A stretch of 64,000 bases of DNA from Blautia wexlerae DSM 19850 (GCF_025148125.1 NZ_CP102267.1:2366501-2430500); one strand, 5' to 3'; positions 17,030-25,927 are shown, numbered from the stretch's first letter. Notes: generated by a model not told the origin, from the sequence alone. Numbers and translations are program-made.

Positions 17030-17503
17030 TTATAGATTTACAGTCATAATATATTCTTCGCTATTTTCATCAACAACAAGAAAACCTGCTTTCTTATACA
17101 TCTTTACTGCATAATTATTTTTTTGAACAGATAAGGAAAGTTTTGAATATCCAGAAGTTTTTTCCACCAACAATAACTGTTGCAATAATGAAGTTCCAAT
17201 CCCTTGTCCTCTATACTTTTGAAAAACAGACATAGCAAGGGACGGTGTATCATTGTCAATGTGTCCGTAATCGTTCATTATTCGTACCCAAATAGCACCA
17301 ACAACATTTCCTTGAACTTCCGCAACTAAAGCCCTATCATCTTTTCGCTTTCCGAATTCAAAAACATATTCTTGCAATTCTGGGCAGTTAATGATTGATT
17401 TAGGTGGTGGCTCAACACCGTCTGGAATATAAATTGCATTATACAAAAAGTCATTGAGTAAATCATATTCTTCCTTTTTTATTTCTCGTATAATATAATC
17501 CAT
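17030..17503 (-). CDS. GNAT-family N-acetyltransferase
   Basis: 157 aa, ATG at 17503 with RBS TAGGAG 7 nt upstream. It has the GNAT fold: motif A with the acetyl-CoA loop VFQKYRGQGIGTSLLQQLL (about 93-111, Q/R-x-x-G-x-G/A) and motif B SLSVQKNNYAVKMYKKAGF (about 122-140). The substrate cannot be told from sequence. It sits between the Orf19- and TcpD-type genes, has its own RBS and terminator, and is A/T-richer than the transfer genes around it, which suggests a later insertion as cargo. Confidence 0.85.
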   Translation of the reverse strand: MDYIIREIKKEEYDLLNDFLYNAIYIPDGVEPPPKSIINCPELQEYVFEFGKRKDDRALVAEVQGNVVGAIWVRIMNDYGHIDNDTPSLAMSVFQKYRGQGIGTSLLQQLLLVEKTSGYSKLSLSVQKNNYAVKMYKKAGFLVVDENSEEYIMTVNL

Positions 17504-17579
17504 AGCTTAACTCCTAATCTATTTTATCTTTTTTCACACCCCGATTATATCATTCGCATATCAGTACCACAATAAAATT

Positions 17580-17801
17580 TTATGCACCAATAATCTTATT
17601 GAACAGCTCTAACAGTACATCTTTCACACCGCCAGCATTGAATACCAAACCGACAGCAATCAAGGCAACTACCAAGAAGCCAATAAGTTTTGAAAACTCA
17701 CGTTTAAACCCTAAGTAGATACCGATAACCACAATCGCCATAAGCACTAAGCTCTGTGCGTTTGATAAAAACCATTGATACAAATTTTGTCCGAAATTCA
17801 T
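17580..17801 (-). CDS. TcpD-family small membrane protein
   Basis: 73 aa with two membrane helices (about 15-30 and 38-55): AQSLVLMAIVVIGIYLGFKR and FSKLIGFLVVALIAVGLVFNAGG. Size and pattern match TcpD-type conjugation membrane proteins found next to mobT in many Tn916/ICE relatives. It starts directly after the stop of the 44-aa gene upstream (TAA ATG), so the two are coupled. Confidence 0.75.
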   Translation of the reverse strand: MNFGQNLYQWFLSNAQSLVLMAIVVIGIYLGFKREFSKLIGFLVVALIAVGLVFNAGGVKDVLLELFNKIIGA

Positions 17802-17936
17802 TTAATTGTCCTCGCTTTCTTCTAATTGTTTCATTTCATAGTCAGCTTCTTTGCCGATATTCAAAATACACATCAAGACTACACCGATACCCATTCCCAT
17901 AGATACCAGCAGGAAGTCTTTTAATAATACCCACAT
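17802..17936 (-). CDS. DUF3789-type 44-aa membrane protein
   Basis: A small gene: ATG at 17936 behind AGGAGTGATAAAA, 44 codons. The protein begins MWVLLKDFLLVSMGMGIGVV, continues LMCILNIGKEADYEMKQLEE and ends SEDN. One membrane helix is followed by a charged tail, as in DUF3789 proteins of conjugative elements. It sits 11 nt after mobT and is directly followed by the tcpD-like gene. Confidence 0.75.
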   Translation of the reverse strand: MWVLLKDFLLVSMGMGIGVVLMCILNIGKEADYEMKQLEESEDN

Positions 17937-17947
17937 TTTTATCACTC

Positions 17948-19144
17948 CTAACTTTCTACTAAATCTTTTGCAGGGGTCGTCTGCTGTTTGATTATCATTT
18001 CATGCTTTTCTGTGAGCTTTGCCTGCTGTTCGATTGTTTCCATGTAGTCTGTACCGTTTCCCTTATCAATCTTTTTCAGCATTTTCAAGGTTGGTGCTAC
18101 CTGCCTTTGTACCCACCGCAATGTACGGTCTAAGGTATAAGGCTCTGGCTTTGTCGTCAGCTTCAAGCTCTGTCTGTTATCGCCGATAAACCACGCCCAG
18201 CGGTCATTGAGTTTCCAGTCATTTTTTCGCTTGTCTGGTTCTTCATCAACAAACCGCACATACTGGTTGATGATAGAAAAGGCGGTCTGCTCTGCGTCAT
18301 AATAGGTCAGCAAATCTCGTACTGCATAATAGGCTCGTTCATTCCGAAGCCGTATCTCAAAACGGTTGATAATGTCGGCTTCTTCCAGAGGTGTCCCCAG
18401 CTTGACGTACTGCTCATAGTCCTTTTCATAGATACAGAAATACACATCTGATTTCAGCGAACCAAGATAAAGGGTACGTCCCATATATTCTCTGTCGTCC
18501 TCTCTGTGCTTGATAAGCTCGCCCGACTGGTAAAACTTATAGCTTCTGGACTTTCCGATATATTCCCGTTTCCTGCATTTTTCCGCAAGCTCTGGAATAT
18601 CCAAAATGCCCGTATGGTCGTTGATAGCAAGGTCGATACGCTTCATCACGCCACCGTCTACGAGTGCGTCCATGAGAAAGTCATACCAGCTTCTTTGCTG
18701 TGCCAGCAGGTAACTTTCAAACTGCCTGCACCCACGCCCCTTTAACTCTAAAAGGACACCTTTTTCTTCGTCAGCCGACGTATAGATAAAGATGTCCCCT
18801 AAAGAATAATGCTCCGTATAACTGTAACGCCCGTAATCTTCATGGAGCATATAGTTGATATTCAGTTTTAATATGTCTTTGATGATGTGCTGTATATCCA
18901 GCGTGGGAAAACGGATTTTCACATAATCAAACAGCATGGTAAGCGGTGCTTCTGGATTGAACCTTGCCAGTTCTTTATGCAGAGTTTCCAGAAGTTCTTT
19001 TGACGGCTTCATTTTTCCACTTTCTATCTTGTTGAGATATTCCCTTGTGATACCAGAAGCCAACGCCAGCCTGCCTTGTGAGATACCATAAGCAATCCGT
19101 TTCTCCCGTAATTCTTTTATCCATTGTTCTTCATTCAGAACCAT
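17948..19144 (-). CDS. mobT: MobT relaxase with N-terminal HTH (Tn916 Orf20)
   Basis: 398 aa. Residues 8-65 are a Cro/C1-type helix-turn-helix (KELREKRIAYGISQGRLALA, SGITREYLNKIESGKM), and the rest is a Rep_trans (pT181 Rep-like) relaxase domain with KRIDLAINDHTG (about 165-176) containing metal or DNA-processing residues and ADIINRFEIRLRNERAYY (about 255-272). It nicks oriT to start transfer and rolling-circle replication of the element. The oriT-like palindrome lies about 120 bp upstream. The GGGGGT RBS sits immediately before the ATG at 19144. Confidence 0.95.
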   Translation of the reverse strand: MVLNEEQWIKELREKRIAYGISQGRLALASGITREYLNKIESGKMKPSKELLETLHKELARFNPEAPLTMLFDYVKIRFPTLDIQHIIKDILKLNINYMLHEDYGRYSYTEHYSLGDIFIYTSADEEKGVLLELKGRGCRQFESYLLAQQRSWYDFLMDALVDGGVMKRIDLAINDHTGILDIPELAEKCRKREYIGKSRSYKFYQSGELIKHREDDREYMGRTLYLGSLKSDVYFCIYEKDYEQYVKLGTPLEEADIINRFEIRLRNERAYYAVRDLLTYYDAEQTAFSIINQYVRFVDEEPDKRKNDWKLNDRWAWFIGDNRQSLKLTTKPEPYTLDRTLRWVQRQVAPTLKMLKKIDKGNGTDYMETIEQQAKLTEKHEMIIKQQTTPAKDLVES

Positions 19145-19264
19145 ACCCCCAATCTGTAAAGTGTGAAGTTTTTTAAGGCGACTTCACAGCCGATTTTTAC
19201 TAGGAAACCATGTCAGAAGCCTTATGTTTCCTATGTTTTTTGTCTATTGTTTATTTGCAAACGT

Positions 19265-19289
19265 ACCCCTCTGTTAGATACCGAGGGGT
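19265..19289 (-). other. oriT: oriT-like palindrome (MobT nicking site)
   Basis: On the minus strand ACCCCTC, GGTATCTAACA, GAGGGGT: 7-bp arms around a loop containing CTAACAG. Tn916 and ICEBs1 origins of transfer have the same layout, short C/G arms around a CTAACA loop, in the same place between the coupling-protein side and mobT. Nicking within the CTAACAG is inferred. Confidence 0.8.
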
Positions 19290-19293
19290 TTTA

Positions 19294-19785
19294 TCAGCGG
19301 ACGGGACAAGCCCCGTCCGCCAAGAACGGAACTTGCGGTTGAGAACCGCAAAACCCGTCCTTGTCGTCCGTGTCTGTGTCCTGCTGTGAACCTTGTATGC
19401 CCTCATAGATAACCGCAAAATCTATTCTTTCATCTGAAAGTGCTTCTTTCATTTCTTCAGACAGCCCTTTAAGAAATACATTACATTGCAGACAAGCCTT
19501 ATCTAAAACTCGAAATCGAAAATAGATTATCCTGCTTTCAACGCAATGTCTACTTTCCAACCTCATTCTAAACTTATGAGGAATGTTGATTTTTTCACGA
19601 ATAACATCATCAATGATTTTATCTATCCTTGAATGAAATCGCAGATTTGGATTGACAGAATAATCTAAAAAACAATCTAACATATATTTCCTGCAATCCG
19701 TTGTAAAAATATCTGTATTCAAGCACAAACAGAGGTAGTTTTTCTCTGTGGGTGCGTGATAAACATTTAATGTGTCCTTATTCAA
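19294..19785 (-). CDS. Hypothetical protein between tcpA and oriT
   Basis: 163 aa starting MNKDTLNVYHAPTEKNYLCL, a soluble protein with seven Cys and an acidic, Gln/Asp-rich C-terminal tail (QGSQQDTDTDDKDG). I do not recognise a family. The ATG overlaps the end of tcpA by 8 nt, and the stop lies 4 nt from the oriT palindrome, so it is co-transcribed with tcpA. A role as an accessory factor for DNA processing is only a guess from position. Confidence 0.65.
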   Translation of the reverse strand: MNKDTLNVYHAPTEKNYLCLCLNTDIFTTDCRKYMLDCFLDYSVNPNLRFHSRIDKIIDDVIREKINIPHKFRMRLESRHCVESRIIYFRFRVLDKACLQCNVFLKGLSEEMKEALSDERIDFAVIYEGIQGSQQDTDTDDKDGFCGSQPQVPFLADGACPVR

Positions 19786-21169
19786 TCACATCTTCCTTTC
19801 CTTGTTGTTCTGGCATGACTTGTCTTTCTTGTGCAAGCCTGCCGATTGTTTGTAAAAAATCATGTCCTTTGGGGACTAAAGGCGTGTAAAATTCGCTTAT
19901 CACGCTTGTTCCCATATCACAATAGCCACGCCCCTTGATACGCTTCTGGAAAAACTGCTTTTTCACATCTGAACCGAACAGCATACCGTAACCTAATTCG
20001 CTGATACGCCCAAGTCCCACACGGAAATTGAAGTTATCTCTGATACCGTCAGAGAAATACTTTGCGTCTGGACGCTGGCAGGCAACGATAAGGAAATAAC
20101 CTGCTTGTCGTCCTAACATAACGATTTTCTTTAACTGGCTAAGCAAGCCCACGCTTTCCTTTGTCCCCAGCATTTCAAAAAATGCCACATATTCATCAAA
20201 GATAAGAAAGCAGGGTGGCAGTCCCAGATAGGCGTAGTTTTCGCCCGTCTTATAGTTCGGGTGTTGCTTCATTTCCTCACTTCGCTGTACCATTCCCTCA
20301 TAAAAGGCATTGACACAATCAATCATTTCTTCTTTGGTGTGATACACATTTCCCATAACTGTCCCTAAGTCTGCAAGGTCAGCGTTCTTCGGGTCTAAGA
20401 TGTAAAGGACAGCGTTGGTATGCAGTAAGGCTTCAATAAGCGTCAGCAGAAAATAAGTTTTACCGCCACCCGTTCCACCAGCAATCAGAGCGTGAGGGAG
20501 TGCGTCATATTCCCAGACAAGATTTTTCATCAGTTTCAGACAGCCGTTTTCTGCCCGTACTTCATCAATGGTAATGCGGTTCGCTATCATATCATAAAGC
20601 AGAGTATATTCAATATAGCCGTCATGCAGGGTCTTGTCGGTCAGCTCACAATATAAGCCACTTTCCAATTTATCCTCTAACCGTAAAAGCTGGTCTTGAT
20701 ATTTTCCCAGCGTAATTTCACAGCGGATATGAAGCAGTCCCTTTTCCATTTGATAATAAATCTTTGGAAACCAGACGATTTTTTCCCTTGATCTGCTTTG
20801 CAGGTCAGTAAAAAAACCGCTGTCTTGTACGGTATCGGCTTCATACCACTTATTTTCCAGTACCATTCTTGCCAGCTTTTGACGGTGCAGGAGCTTCTTG
20901 AAACTATCGTAACAGAAGTGGTAATACAGAAAAACGACCAATGCACAAACACCAGTCGCTATCAGTATAGTTATGAAGTTGTAAGGGGAAAGCGTCAAGC
21001 CGTTCTCTAACAAGCTGAAATGTTCCCAATCAGTACGCATGAGCTGTTTGATATTCAGTAGCAGGAGAACCGCCACGAATACAAACAGAAGCGTTCCTAT
21101 GGAAAAGTAGTAGACAAGGTGCTTGTCGCTGGCTCTGATACGGTGTCCTTTGTTAAAAATCTTTTGCAT
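19778..21169 (-). CDS. tcpA: FtsK/SpoIIIE-type coupling protein TcpA (Tn916 Orf21)
   Basis: 463 aa (Tn916 Orf21 is 461). Two N-terminal membrane helices (about 18-40 and 64-88) are followed by the ATPase domain with Walker A GGTGGGKTYF (231-240) and Walker B PPCFLIFDEYVAF (318-330), then an arginine-rich segment VMLGRQAGYFLIVACQRPDA. It recruits the MobT-DNA complex to the transfer channel and pumps DNA. The frame is intact. Confidence 0.95.
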   Translation of the reverse strand: MQKIFNKGHRIRASDKHLVYYFSIGTLLFVFVAVLLLLNIKQLMRTDWEHFSLLENGLTLSPYNFITILIATGVCALVVFLYYHFCYDSFKKLLHRQKLARMVLENKWYEADTVQDSGFFTDLQSRSREKIVWFPKIYYQMEKGLLHIRCEITLGKYQDQLLRLEDKLESGLYCELTDKTLHDGYIEYTLLYDMIANRITIDEVRAENGCLKLMKNLVWEYDALPHALIAGGTGGGKTYFLLTLIEALLHTNAVLYILDPKNADLADLGTVMGNVYHTKEEMIDCVNAFYEGMVQRSEEMKQHPNYKTGENYAYLGLPPCFLIFDEYVAFFEMLGTKESVGLLSQLKKIVMLGRQAGYFLIVACQRPDAKYFSDGIRDNFNFRVGLGRISELGYGMLFGSDVKKQFFQKRIKGRGYCDMGTSVISEFYTPLVPKGHDFLQTIGRLAQERQVMPEQQGKEDVIE

Positions 21170-21194
21170 AAATCAATCACTCCTTTCTGGGTAT

Positions 21195-21226
21195 GAAAAA
21201 AGCAGTCAATCCTAAGACTAACTGCT
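21195..21226 (-). terminator. Terminator of the small membrane-protein gene (copy 2 of the 32-bp repeat)
   Basis: Identical 32 bases to 16959-16990: on the minus strand AGCAGTTAGTC, TTAG, GATTGACTGCT, six T. It ends the transcript of the gene at 21261-21746 and lies just upstream of the tcpA RBS. Confidence 0.85.
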
Positions 21227-21260
21227 AAAATAATATAACTGTTTATTTGGGCGAAACGTA

Positions 21261-21746
21261 TTAGAGTAAATTTTTCTCTTTTAACATTTCAAGAAATTCT
21301 TTATATCCAACACAGTCGCAAGAAACTGTACAAATTTTTTTGTTTCCTACAAATATTTTCAATCCTATTTGCTCTTTTTCTGTGCAACGGGAAATATCAT
21401 TAAATGAAATTTCTCTTGTTCTTCCAACAGCAGGAGTAATACGCAAATTATTTCCGTCAATTACTACCTTATGTCTTTTTAATGCCCACGCACAAAATTC
21501 AATCAATAGAACAAAAATAGCAAAAACAACAGAGTGTCCCACCGTATTATCAAATCCCATGAACAATCCTAAAGCTATTGCAATTCCTACCATTATCAAT
21601 GAACAAATATGACATACTGTTTGATAGGCGTGTGATACAAAAACAGTATTTGTGAATTTTTCTTTTTTAGTTGCTTTTTGTGTCTTATCTAATACGAGAG
21701 ATATAATAGGGACAACAAATACAGCAAATATAATAGCTCTTATCAT
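21261..21746 (-). CDS. Cargo membrane protein with PH-like C-terminus (DUF6560-like, tentative)
   Basis: 161 aa from the ATG at 21746 (MIRAIIFAVFVVPIISLVLD), chosen because AAGGAG lies 8 nt upstream; a GTG at 21755 sits too close to it. Three or four membrane helices in the first 90 residues are followed by a soluble domain with KVVIDGNNLRITPAVGR, REISFNDISRCT and GNKKICTVSCDCVGYKEFLE, a beta-rich pattern typical of bacterial PH-like domains in small membrane proteins. The family name is recalled, not verified. It is A/T-rich with its own promoter region and terminator, and so looks like a cargo insertion. Confidence 0.6.
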   Translation of the reverse strand: MIRAIIFAVFVVPIISLVLDKTQKATKKEKFTNTVFVSHAYQTVCHICSLIMVGIAIALGLFMGFDNTVGHSVVFAIFVLLIEFCAWALKRHKVVIDGNNLRITPAVGRTREISFNDISRCTEKEQIGLKIFVGNKKICTVSCDCVGYKEFLEMLKEKNLL

Positions 21747-21832
21747 AAACAGCACTCCTTATAATTAAATTTTTCATACCCATATTATAACAGTTTTATA
21801 TATCCGCTACAACGAAAATCTATTCAGCAAGC

Positions 21833-22216
21833 CTATTTTTTCGGCTGTCCCTGCGGTGTATGGTTCTGTGGACTGCCTACGTTTTGATTGCCTTTATTCT
21901 TCAATACAATATCCTCTGCCTTTACATACCAGTCCACATCTGCACCCGTATAGGTCTTTCTTGATACCGTATCGGCTACTGGATTGACAAGCTCCACAAC
22001 TGCATTGTACGGAAATTCTCTTAACGGTACTTCTGGCGGTACAGACACGGGGATAATTCCACCATGCAAACTGCACTTCAAATCATAGATACGCTTTTTA
22101 AGCTGGGTACTCGGTGTCCCGTCCTCATTCTGTAAGAACACATCACGCACCGCTGTAAATTTTAATTCTCCAAATGTTTTCTCTTTGTCAATAACAAACC
22201 CGTTTGATAATCTCAT
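21833..22216 (-). CDS. YdcP-family protein (DUF961, Tn916 Orf22)
   Basis: 127 aa: MRLSNGFVIDKEKTFGELKF with an N-terminal beta-rich DUF961/YdcP domain and a Pro/Gln/Asn-rich tail. In Tn916 and ICEBs1, homologues (Orf22/23, YdcP/HelP) lie at the start of the transfer operon; HelP of ICEBs1 is a helicase processivity factor for element replication. This gene and the next are tandem paralogues, 15 nt apart. Confidence 0.85.
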   Translation of the reverse strand: MRLSNGFVIDKEKTFGELKFTAVRDVFLQNEDGTPSTQLKKRIYDLKCSLHGGIIPVSVPPEVPLREFPYNAVVELVNPVADTVSRKTYTGADVDWYVKAEDIVLKNKGNQNVGSPQNHTPQGQPKK

Positions 22217-22231
22217 AAATTCTTCACTCCT

Positions 22232-22558
22232 TTACTTTTCTTCAACTGCTACAATATCATCAGCAACTAACACATAATCGGTATGTCCCATATCCCCGAT
22301 TGCATAACCTCTGCCGTATAACTTCGGATTGACAAGTTTTACTTTCTGTTCATACTTGAACTTTTTTTCGCCAGCCTGCACGGGAATTTCTACCACAACA
22401 TTTTCGCCTTTCTGTACGTCAGAATAAAGGTTATAGCTTCGTCTTGCTAAGACCCTGCGGTTATTTTTATCTCTTTCAAAGACTGGCTCACTTTCGCCTG
22501 CAAATTCAAGAGTTCCAAAAGACTGTACCATATCTGGCACGACATATTTCATTTCCAT
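22232..22558 (-). CDS. YdcP-family protein (DUF961, Tn916 Orf23)
   Basis: 108 aa starting MEMKYVVPDMVQSFGTLEFA, with RRSYNLYSDVQKGENVVVEI and VKLVNPKLYGRGYAIGDMGH. It is a paralogue of the following gene and matches Orf23. It is the first conserved gene of the transfer operon; RBS AAACGAGG precedes the ATG at 22558. It probably supports replication and processing of element DNA together with MobT and a host helicase (inference from ICEBs1 HelP). Confidence 0.85.
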   Translation of the reverse strand: MEMKYVVPDMVQSFGTLEFAGESEPVFERDKNNRRVLARRSYNLYSDVQKGENVVVEIPVQAGEKKFKYEQKVKLVNPKLYGRGYAIGDMGHTDYVLVADDIVAVEEK

Positions 22559-22579
22559 ATTGTTTTACCTCGTTTCTTT

Positions 22580-22780
22580 CTATTTTTGATAAATTGATTG
22601 TGATTTCTTATTCTGGCGGTTTGGGAAGTACCAGCAATCCCACAGATAGTAAAGGGTAAAATCAATGCTTACGCACCCTTGACTATCCGTGTTCTTGCAG
22701 GTTGTTGGCAGACAAGCCAGAATAAGCGGAAGTCTGCCGTTTGACAACTTCGGCGGAGAGCGTGATTTTTCTTTTCTCAT
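22580..22780 (-). CDS. Doubtful 66-aa ORF upstream of orf23
   Basis: An open frame of 66 codons, MRKEKSRSPPKLSNGRLPLI and onward, lies between the adhesin gene and orf23. Its ATG is at 22780. It has Cys and Trp but no motif I recognise, and no good RBS. It may be a short Tn916-type leader ORF or simply an open frame in the leader. Confidence 0.25.
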   Translation of the reverse strand: MRKEKSRSPPKLSNGRLPLILACLPTTCKNTDSQGCVSIDFTLYYLWDCWYFPNRQNKKSQSIYQK

Positions 22781-22792
22781 ACCGTTACCGCC

Positions 22793-25700
22793 TTATGATT
22801 TTTTCATTTTACGGCGTTTGTAGAAGAAGATACCTGCCAGTCCAGCACCAGAGGTCAAAAGAAGTGCAAGCAGTCCGTAAAGGTTTGTGTTATCGCCCGT
22901 TTTGGGACTGTCGCTCGGTCTGTTTGGCTTTTCTGGTGTCGGTGGTGTTTCGGGTTTCTCTGGTTCTTTTGGCTTTTCCTTAAAGGTAATCGTCTGTCCC
23001 TTATCCTCAATATCCTTATGCTCGGTAACTTTCTTCGGATCGTCTGGATTGCTTAAATCGTACAATTCTTCAAAAGTTACAAGCTGTTTGCCGTCAAGGG
23101 AAGTAGCGTCAAGGGTAAAGGCAACTTCCACTTTCATAGTTTCGCTGTCAGCAGTAAAAGTGTAATCACTTTCCACACGTTTCCCATTGATAAGAAGCTC
23201 GGCATTTTCTTTTTTCAACATCTGCCAGCCCACCAGTTTGTACTGTGTACCGACTTCTAAGCCCTCTAAGGTTACGGTATCAATGATTGTTACCTCTTTT
23301 CCAGCTTCAAGCTCTTTGTTGCCGTCCTTATCGGTAGCAGTCGTATGAATTTTGATGATACGCTCTGTGATAAGTACGGTCTGCCCGTCGTCCTCAATGT
23401 CTTTATGCTCCGCAACTTTCACGGGTTCGTCTGGATTGCTGAAATCATACAATTCTTCAAAGGTAACAAGGTTCTTGCCACCTAAAGCAGACGCATTGAA
23501 TATATAGGAAATTTCCACTTTCATTTCTTCATCATCAGCGACAAAGGTATAATCGTTTTCTACACGTTTCCCGTCAATGATAAGCTCGGCGTTTTCTTCC
23601 TTTAACATCTGCCAACCTTTCAACTGATACTTTGTGCCTTTTGTAAGTCCGTTTAATTTGACAGTATCAACGATTGTTACCTCTTTTCCTGCAAGGATAG
23701 TTTTTTCGCCGTCCTTGCTGGTCGCTGTGGTATGGATAGAGATTTCTTTTTCGTATTCATCAGTCAACGTTCCTAAATCAATCACAAGGTTATTTCTTGA
23801 TACCACGATTTCAAAAGGTGGGATAAGTTCAAAGCCTTTGTTACTGTCGCAACGCATTTCTTCAATGATGTAGGTATCATAAGGTAATGCACCCTTGCTG
23901 TCGTCTGGTTCAGAAGTTCCAAACCACACACCGTCCTCGCTGGTCTTGCCTGCGTTGGTATTGTGCTTATGGGAAGCCCAGTCAGCAGAAGTGGAGAATT
24001 GCCCGTTATCATCAGTTACCACAACATGACTTTCGCCCGTCGTCTTGCTTGTGATCCTAAAGGGAACATCAGCAAGACGCTTATGTGTGCCTGCACCGAT
24101 TTTCACGCCCTCAATATCTCCACGCTTAATCTGATTGTAGATAGAATGGGCTTCGTCGGTTAAGTCCACGATTTTTCCATTTTCTGTGATTACAAAATCA
24201 ATCGGTTTTGCACCGTCAGTTAAGTAACCGTTGGGAGCTTCACTTTCAACGATACGGAATTTTCCATAAGGCAAGAGGTCAGCAGAAGTAGAAGCGATAC
24301 CCTCAATATCTGTACGAATTGTCTTTACCACTTCATTTTTCTTGTATAGCTTGCCCTCAACCAAGACAGAATTATCATTTAAGGAAATGATGTCAAAAGC
24401 AGTATCTTTCAAAGTGGCACTTCCTTGTGGCTTCGTATCGCCCGTTTCTAAATCTCGTTTCTGAATTTTCACACCGCCACGGATAACCTTGTCTGATACA
24501 GAAAACTGGTTACTTCCAGATAGTACGGCAAGGTCGCCGTCCCCGGTAATCTGTGTTACATATAAGCCCTTAATCTGTTCGGACTTATCGCCAGTCTGCA
24601 TATATGCACCGTCTAACAAGTAGCCGTTTGGAGCTTTCGTTTCCTCTACGGTTAGTGTTCCTAAAGGAAGAACGGCTTTACCATCCTGCATATAGAAACT
24701 GTCGCCAGATACCTTGTATGCGTCCGCTAATTTTGTGATGTAGTGGGTTATCCCGTCGCTGTCAGTTTCAGCGATTGTCTTTGTAACCCATGTACGAGTA
24801 GCTTCGGCAGGGAGATTGTCTTTATTATAGAAGCCTGCATAATACTTCCATGTAAATTCCGCACCTGCTAGAGAAGCGTTCCCCTGCGGATTGTCTTTCT
24901 GTGTTTCCATGTCAATCTTGAAAAGCTCAATCAAAGTGTCCGTTACTTTTGGCGTATCTGATACTTTTAAGGTTGCTGTTTCGCCAGCTTTGATTGTCAA
25001 TGGATAGACAGTTTTATCCACATTATATCCTGCTGGTGCGGATAATTCCTTGATATAGACTGTGCCAGCCGTTACCTCTATAACATCTGTATTTCCATTT
25101 TCATCAGTCGTAAGGGTGGCAAGCTGTTTTGTGCAGTCCTTATCAGAAAAGACACCGTATGTTGCACCAGCGATTGAGTAATTCCCGTTACCGTCTGTAA
25201 TGCTGGTATTACTGGTAGCCTTTTTAAGTTTCGCATTTCCGATATTTAACTTCGCCCAGAATTGCCCCAATTCCTGCCCCTCGCCAGAGTAGATATAACC
25301 GCCACATTCATAACGTCCTTTATTTTCTTTGACAAAGGCTCTTGCACCAGAGAAAACTTCGTCCTGCGTTGCCTTTGGAATTTCATCATAAGAAGCTCTC
25401 ACGTTGTCGCATTGCCAGCCAAGATGTACGCTCAATCTCTGCCAGACAACAAGCTGTCTTAAAAGGTAGGCGTGATTGTTGCTTATTCCGCTGTGGCTGT
25501 CTGTGTACTGTTTCACATATTCGATAGATAAGGCAACGTCGCTTATCTGGTCGGCACTCATACGGGTGCTTGCGTCAATTCTGGTCTTGTAGCCATTCCT
25601 AAAATCTGTGTTAATGTCGATACAGTAAGCGTCCTCGCCCTCGACGGTCAAATGTCCCTCGTTAAAAGTAGAACCAATCGAACCGTCATTCATTACTTTT

Positions 25701-25837
25701 TCAACGATACCGACACGCTCTTTTGACTCCGTCCAGTATTGCTTGCTTTCTGCATGAACGGGTGTCGTCGGTAAAGTAGTAACGACAGTTGCAAGAGCTA
25801 AGAAGCCAGTACACAATCGTTTTAACATCTTTTTCAT
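22793..25837 (-). CDS. Sortase-anchored adhesin with thioester, SpaA-type and VaFE repeat domains
   Basis: 1014 aa from the ATG at 25837 (MKKMLKRLCTGFLALATVVT) behind AAAGGAGC. In order: signal peptide cut after VHAE (about 30); thioester-type domain with Cys72 in DAYCIDINTDF; SpaA/Cna_B-like domains (about 215-330, 340-480, 490-610, 615-730, several with ELSAPAGYN, EETKAPNGYLLDG and VESEAPNGYLTDG isopeptide signatures); two tandem VaFE (T-Q ester) repeats of about 115 aa (VTFEELYD, then DIEDDGQTV or DIEDKGQTI). Last come a Pro/Lys-rich wall segment, sorting signal SPKTG and helix LYGLLALLLTSGAGLAGIFF with KRRK. It would bind host or partner surfaces covalently. As ICE cargo it could also aid mating contact. 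Confidence 0.93.
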   Translation of the reverse strand: MKKMLKRLCTGFLALATVVTTLPTTPVHAESKQYWTESKERVGIVEKVMNDGSIGSTFNEGHLTVEGEDAYCIDINTDFRNGYKTRIDASTRMSADQISDVALSIEYVKQYTDSHSGISNNHAYLLRQLVVWQRLSVHLGWQCDNVRASYDEIPKATQDEVFSGARAFVKENKGRYECGGYIYSGEGQELGQFWAKLNIGNAKLKKATSNTSITDGNGNYSIAGATYGVFSDKDCTKQLATLTTDENGNTDVIEVTAGTVYIKELSAPAGYNVDKTVYPLTIKAGETATLKVSDTPKVTDTLIELFKIDMETQKDNPQGNASLAGAEFTWKYYAGFYNKDNLPAEATRTWVTKTIAETDSDGITHYITKLADAYKVSGDSFYMQDGKAVLPLGTLTVEETKAPNGYLLDGAYMQTGDKSEQIKGLYVTQITGDGDLAVLSGSNQFSVSDKVIRGGVKIQKRDLETGDTKPQGSATLKDTAFDIISLNDNSVLVEGKLYKKNEVVKTIRTDIEGIASTSADLLPYGKFRIVESEAPNGYLTDGAKPIDFVITENGKIVDLTDEAHSIYNQIKRGDIEGVKIGAGTHKRLADVPFRITSKTTGESHVVVTDDNGQFSTSADWASHKHNTNAGKTSEDGVWFGTSEPDDSKGALPYDTYIIEEMRCDSNKGFELIPPFEIVVSRNNLVIDLGTLTDEYEKEISIHTTATSKDGEKTILAGKEVTIVDTVKLNGLTKGTKYQLKGWQMLKEENAELIIDGKRVENDYTFVADDEEMKVEISYIFNASALGGKNLVTFEELYDFSNPDEPVKVAEHKDIEDDGQTVLITERIIKIHTTATDKDGNKELEAGKEVTIIDTVTLEGLEVGTQYKLVGWQMLKKENAELLINGKRVESDYTFTADSETMKVEVAFTLDATSLDGKQLVTFEELYDLSNPDDPKKVTEHKDIEDKGQTITFKEKPKEPEKPETPPTPEKPNRPSDSPKTGDNTNLYGLLALLLTSGAGLAGIFFYKRRKMKKS

Positions 25838-25872
25838 AAATCTAATGCTCCTTTCATTTTGGGTAATAAAAT

Positions 25873-25927
25873 AGCCGTCCAATAAGAACGGCTGGAAATA
25901 GAAAAGGAACGTCATGTTAGGCGTTCC
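25873..25927 (-). promoter_or_regulatory. Two hairpins in the adhesin leader
   Basis: On the minus strand GGAACG/CGTTCC (25906-25927) precedes AGCCGT/ACGGCT (25873-25893), the latter followed by ATTTTATT. They lie between the presumed promoter and the adhesin RBS. The second could be a weak attenuator. No regulator is visible. Confidence 0.45.
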
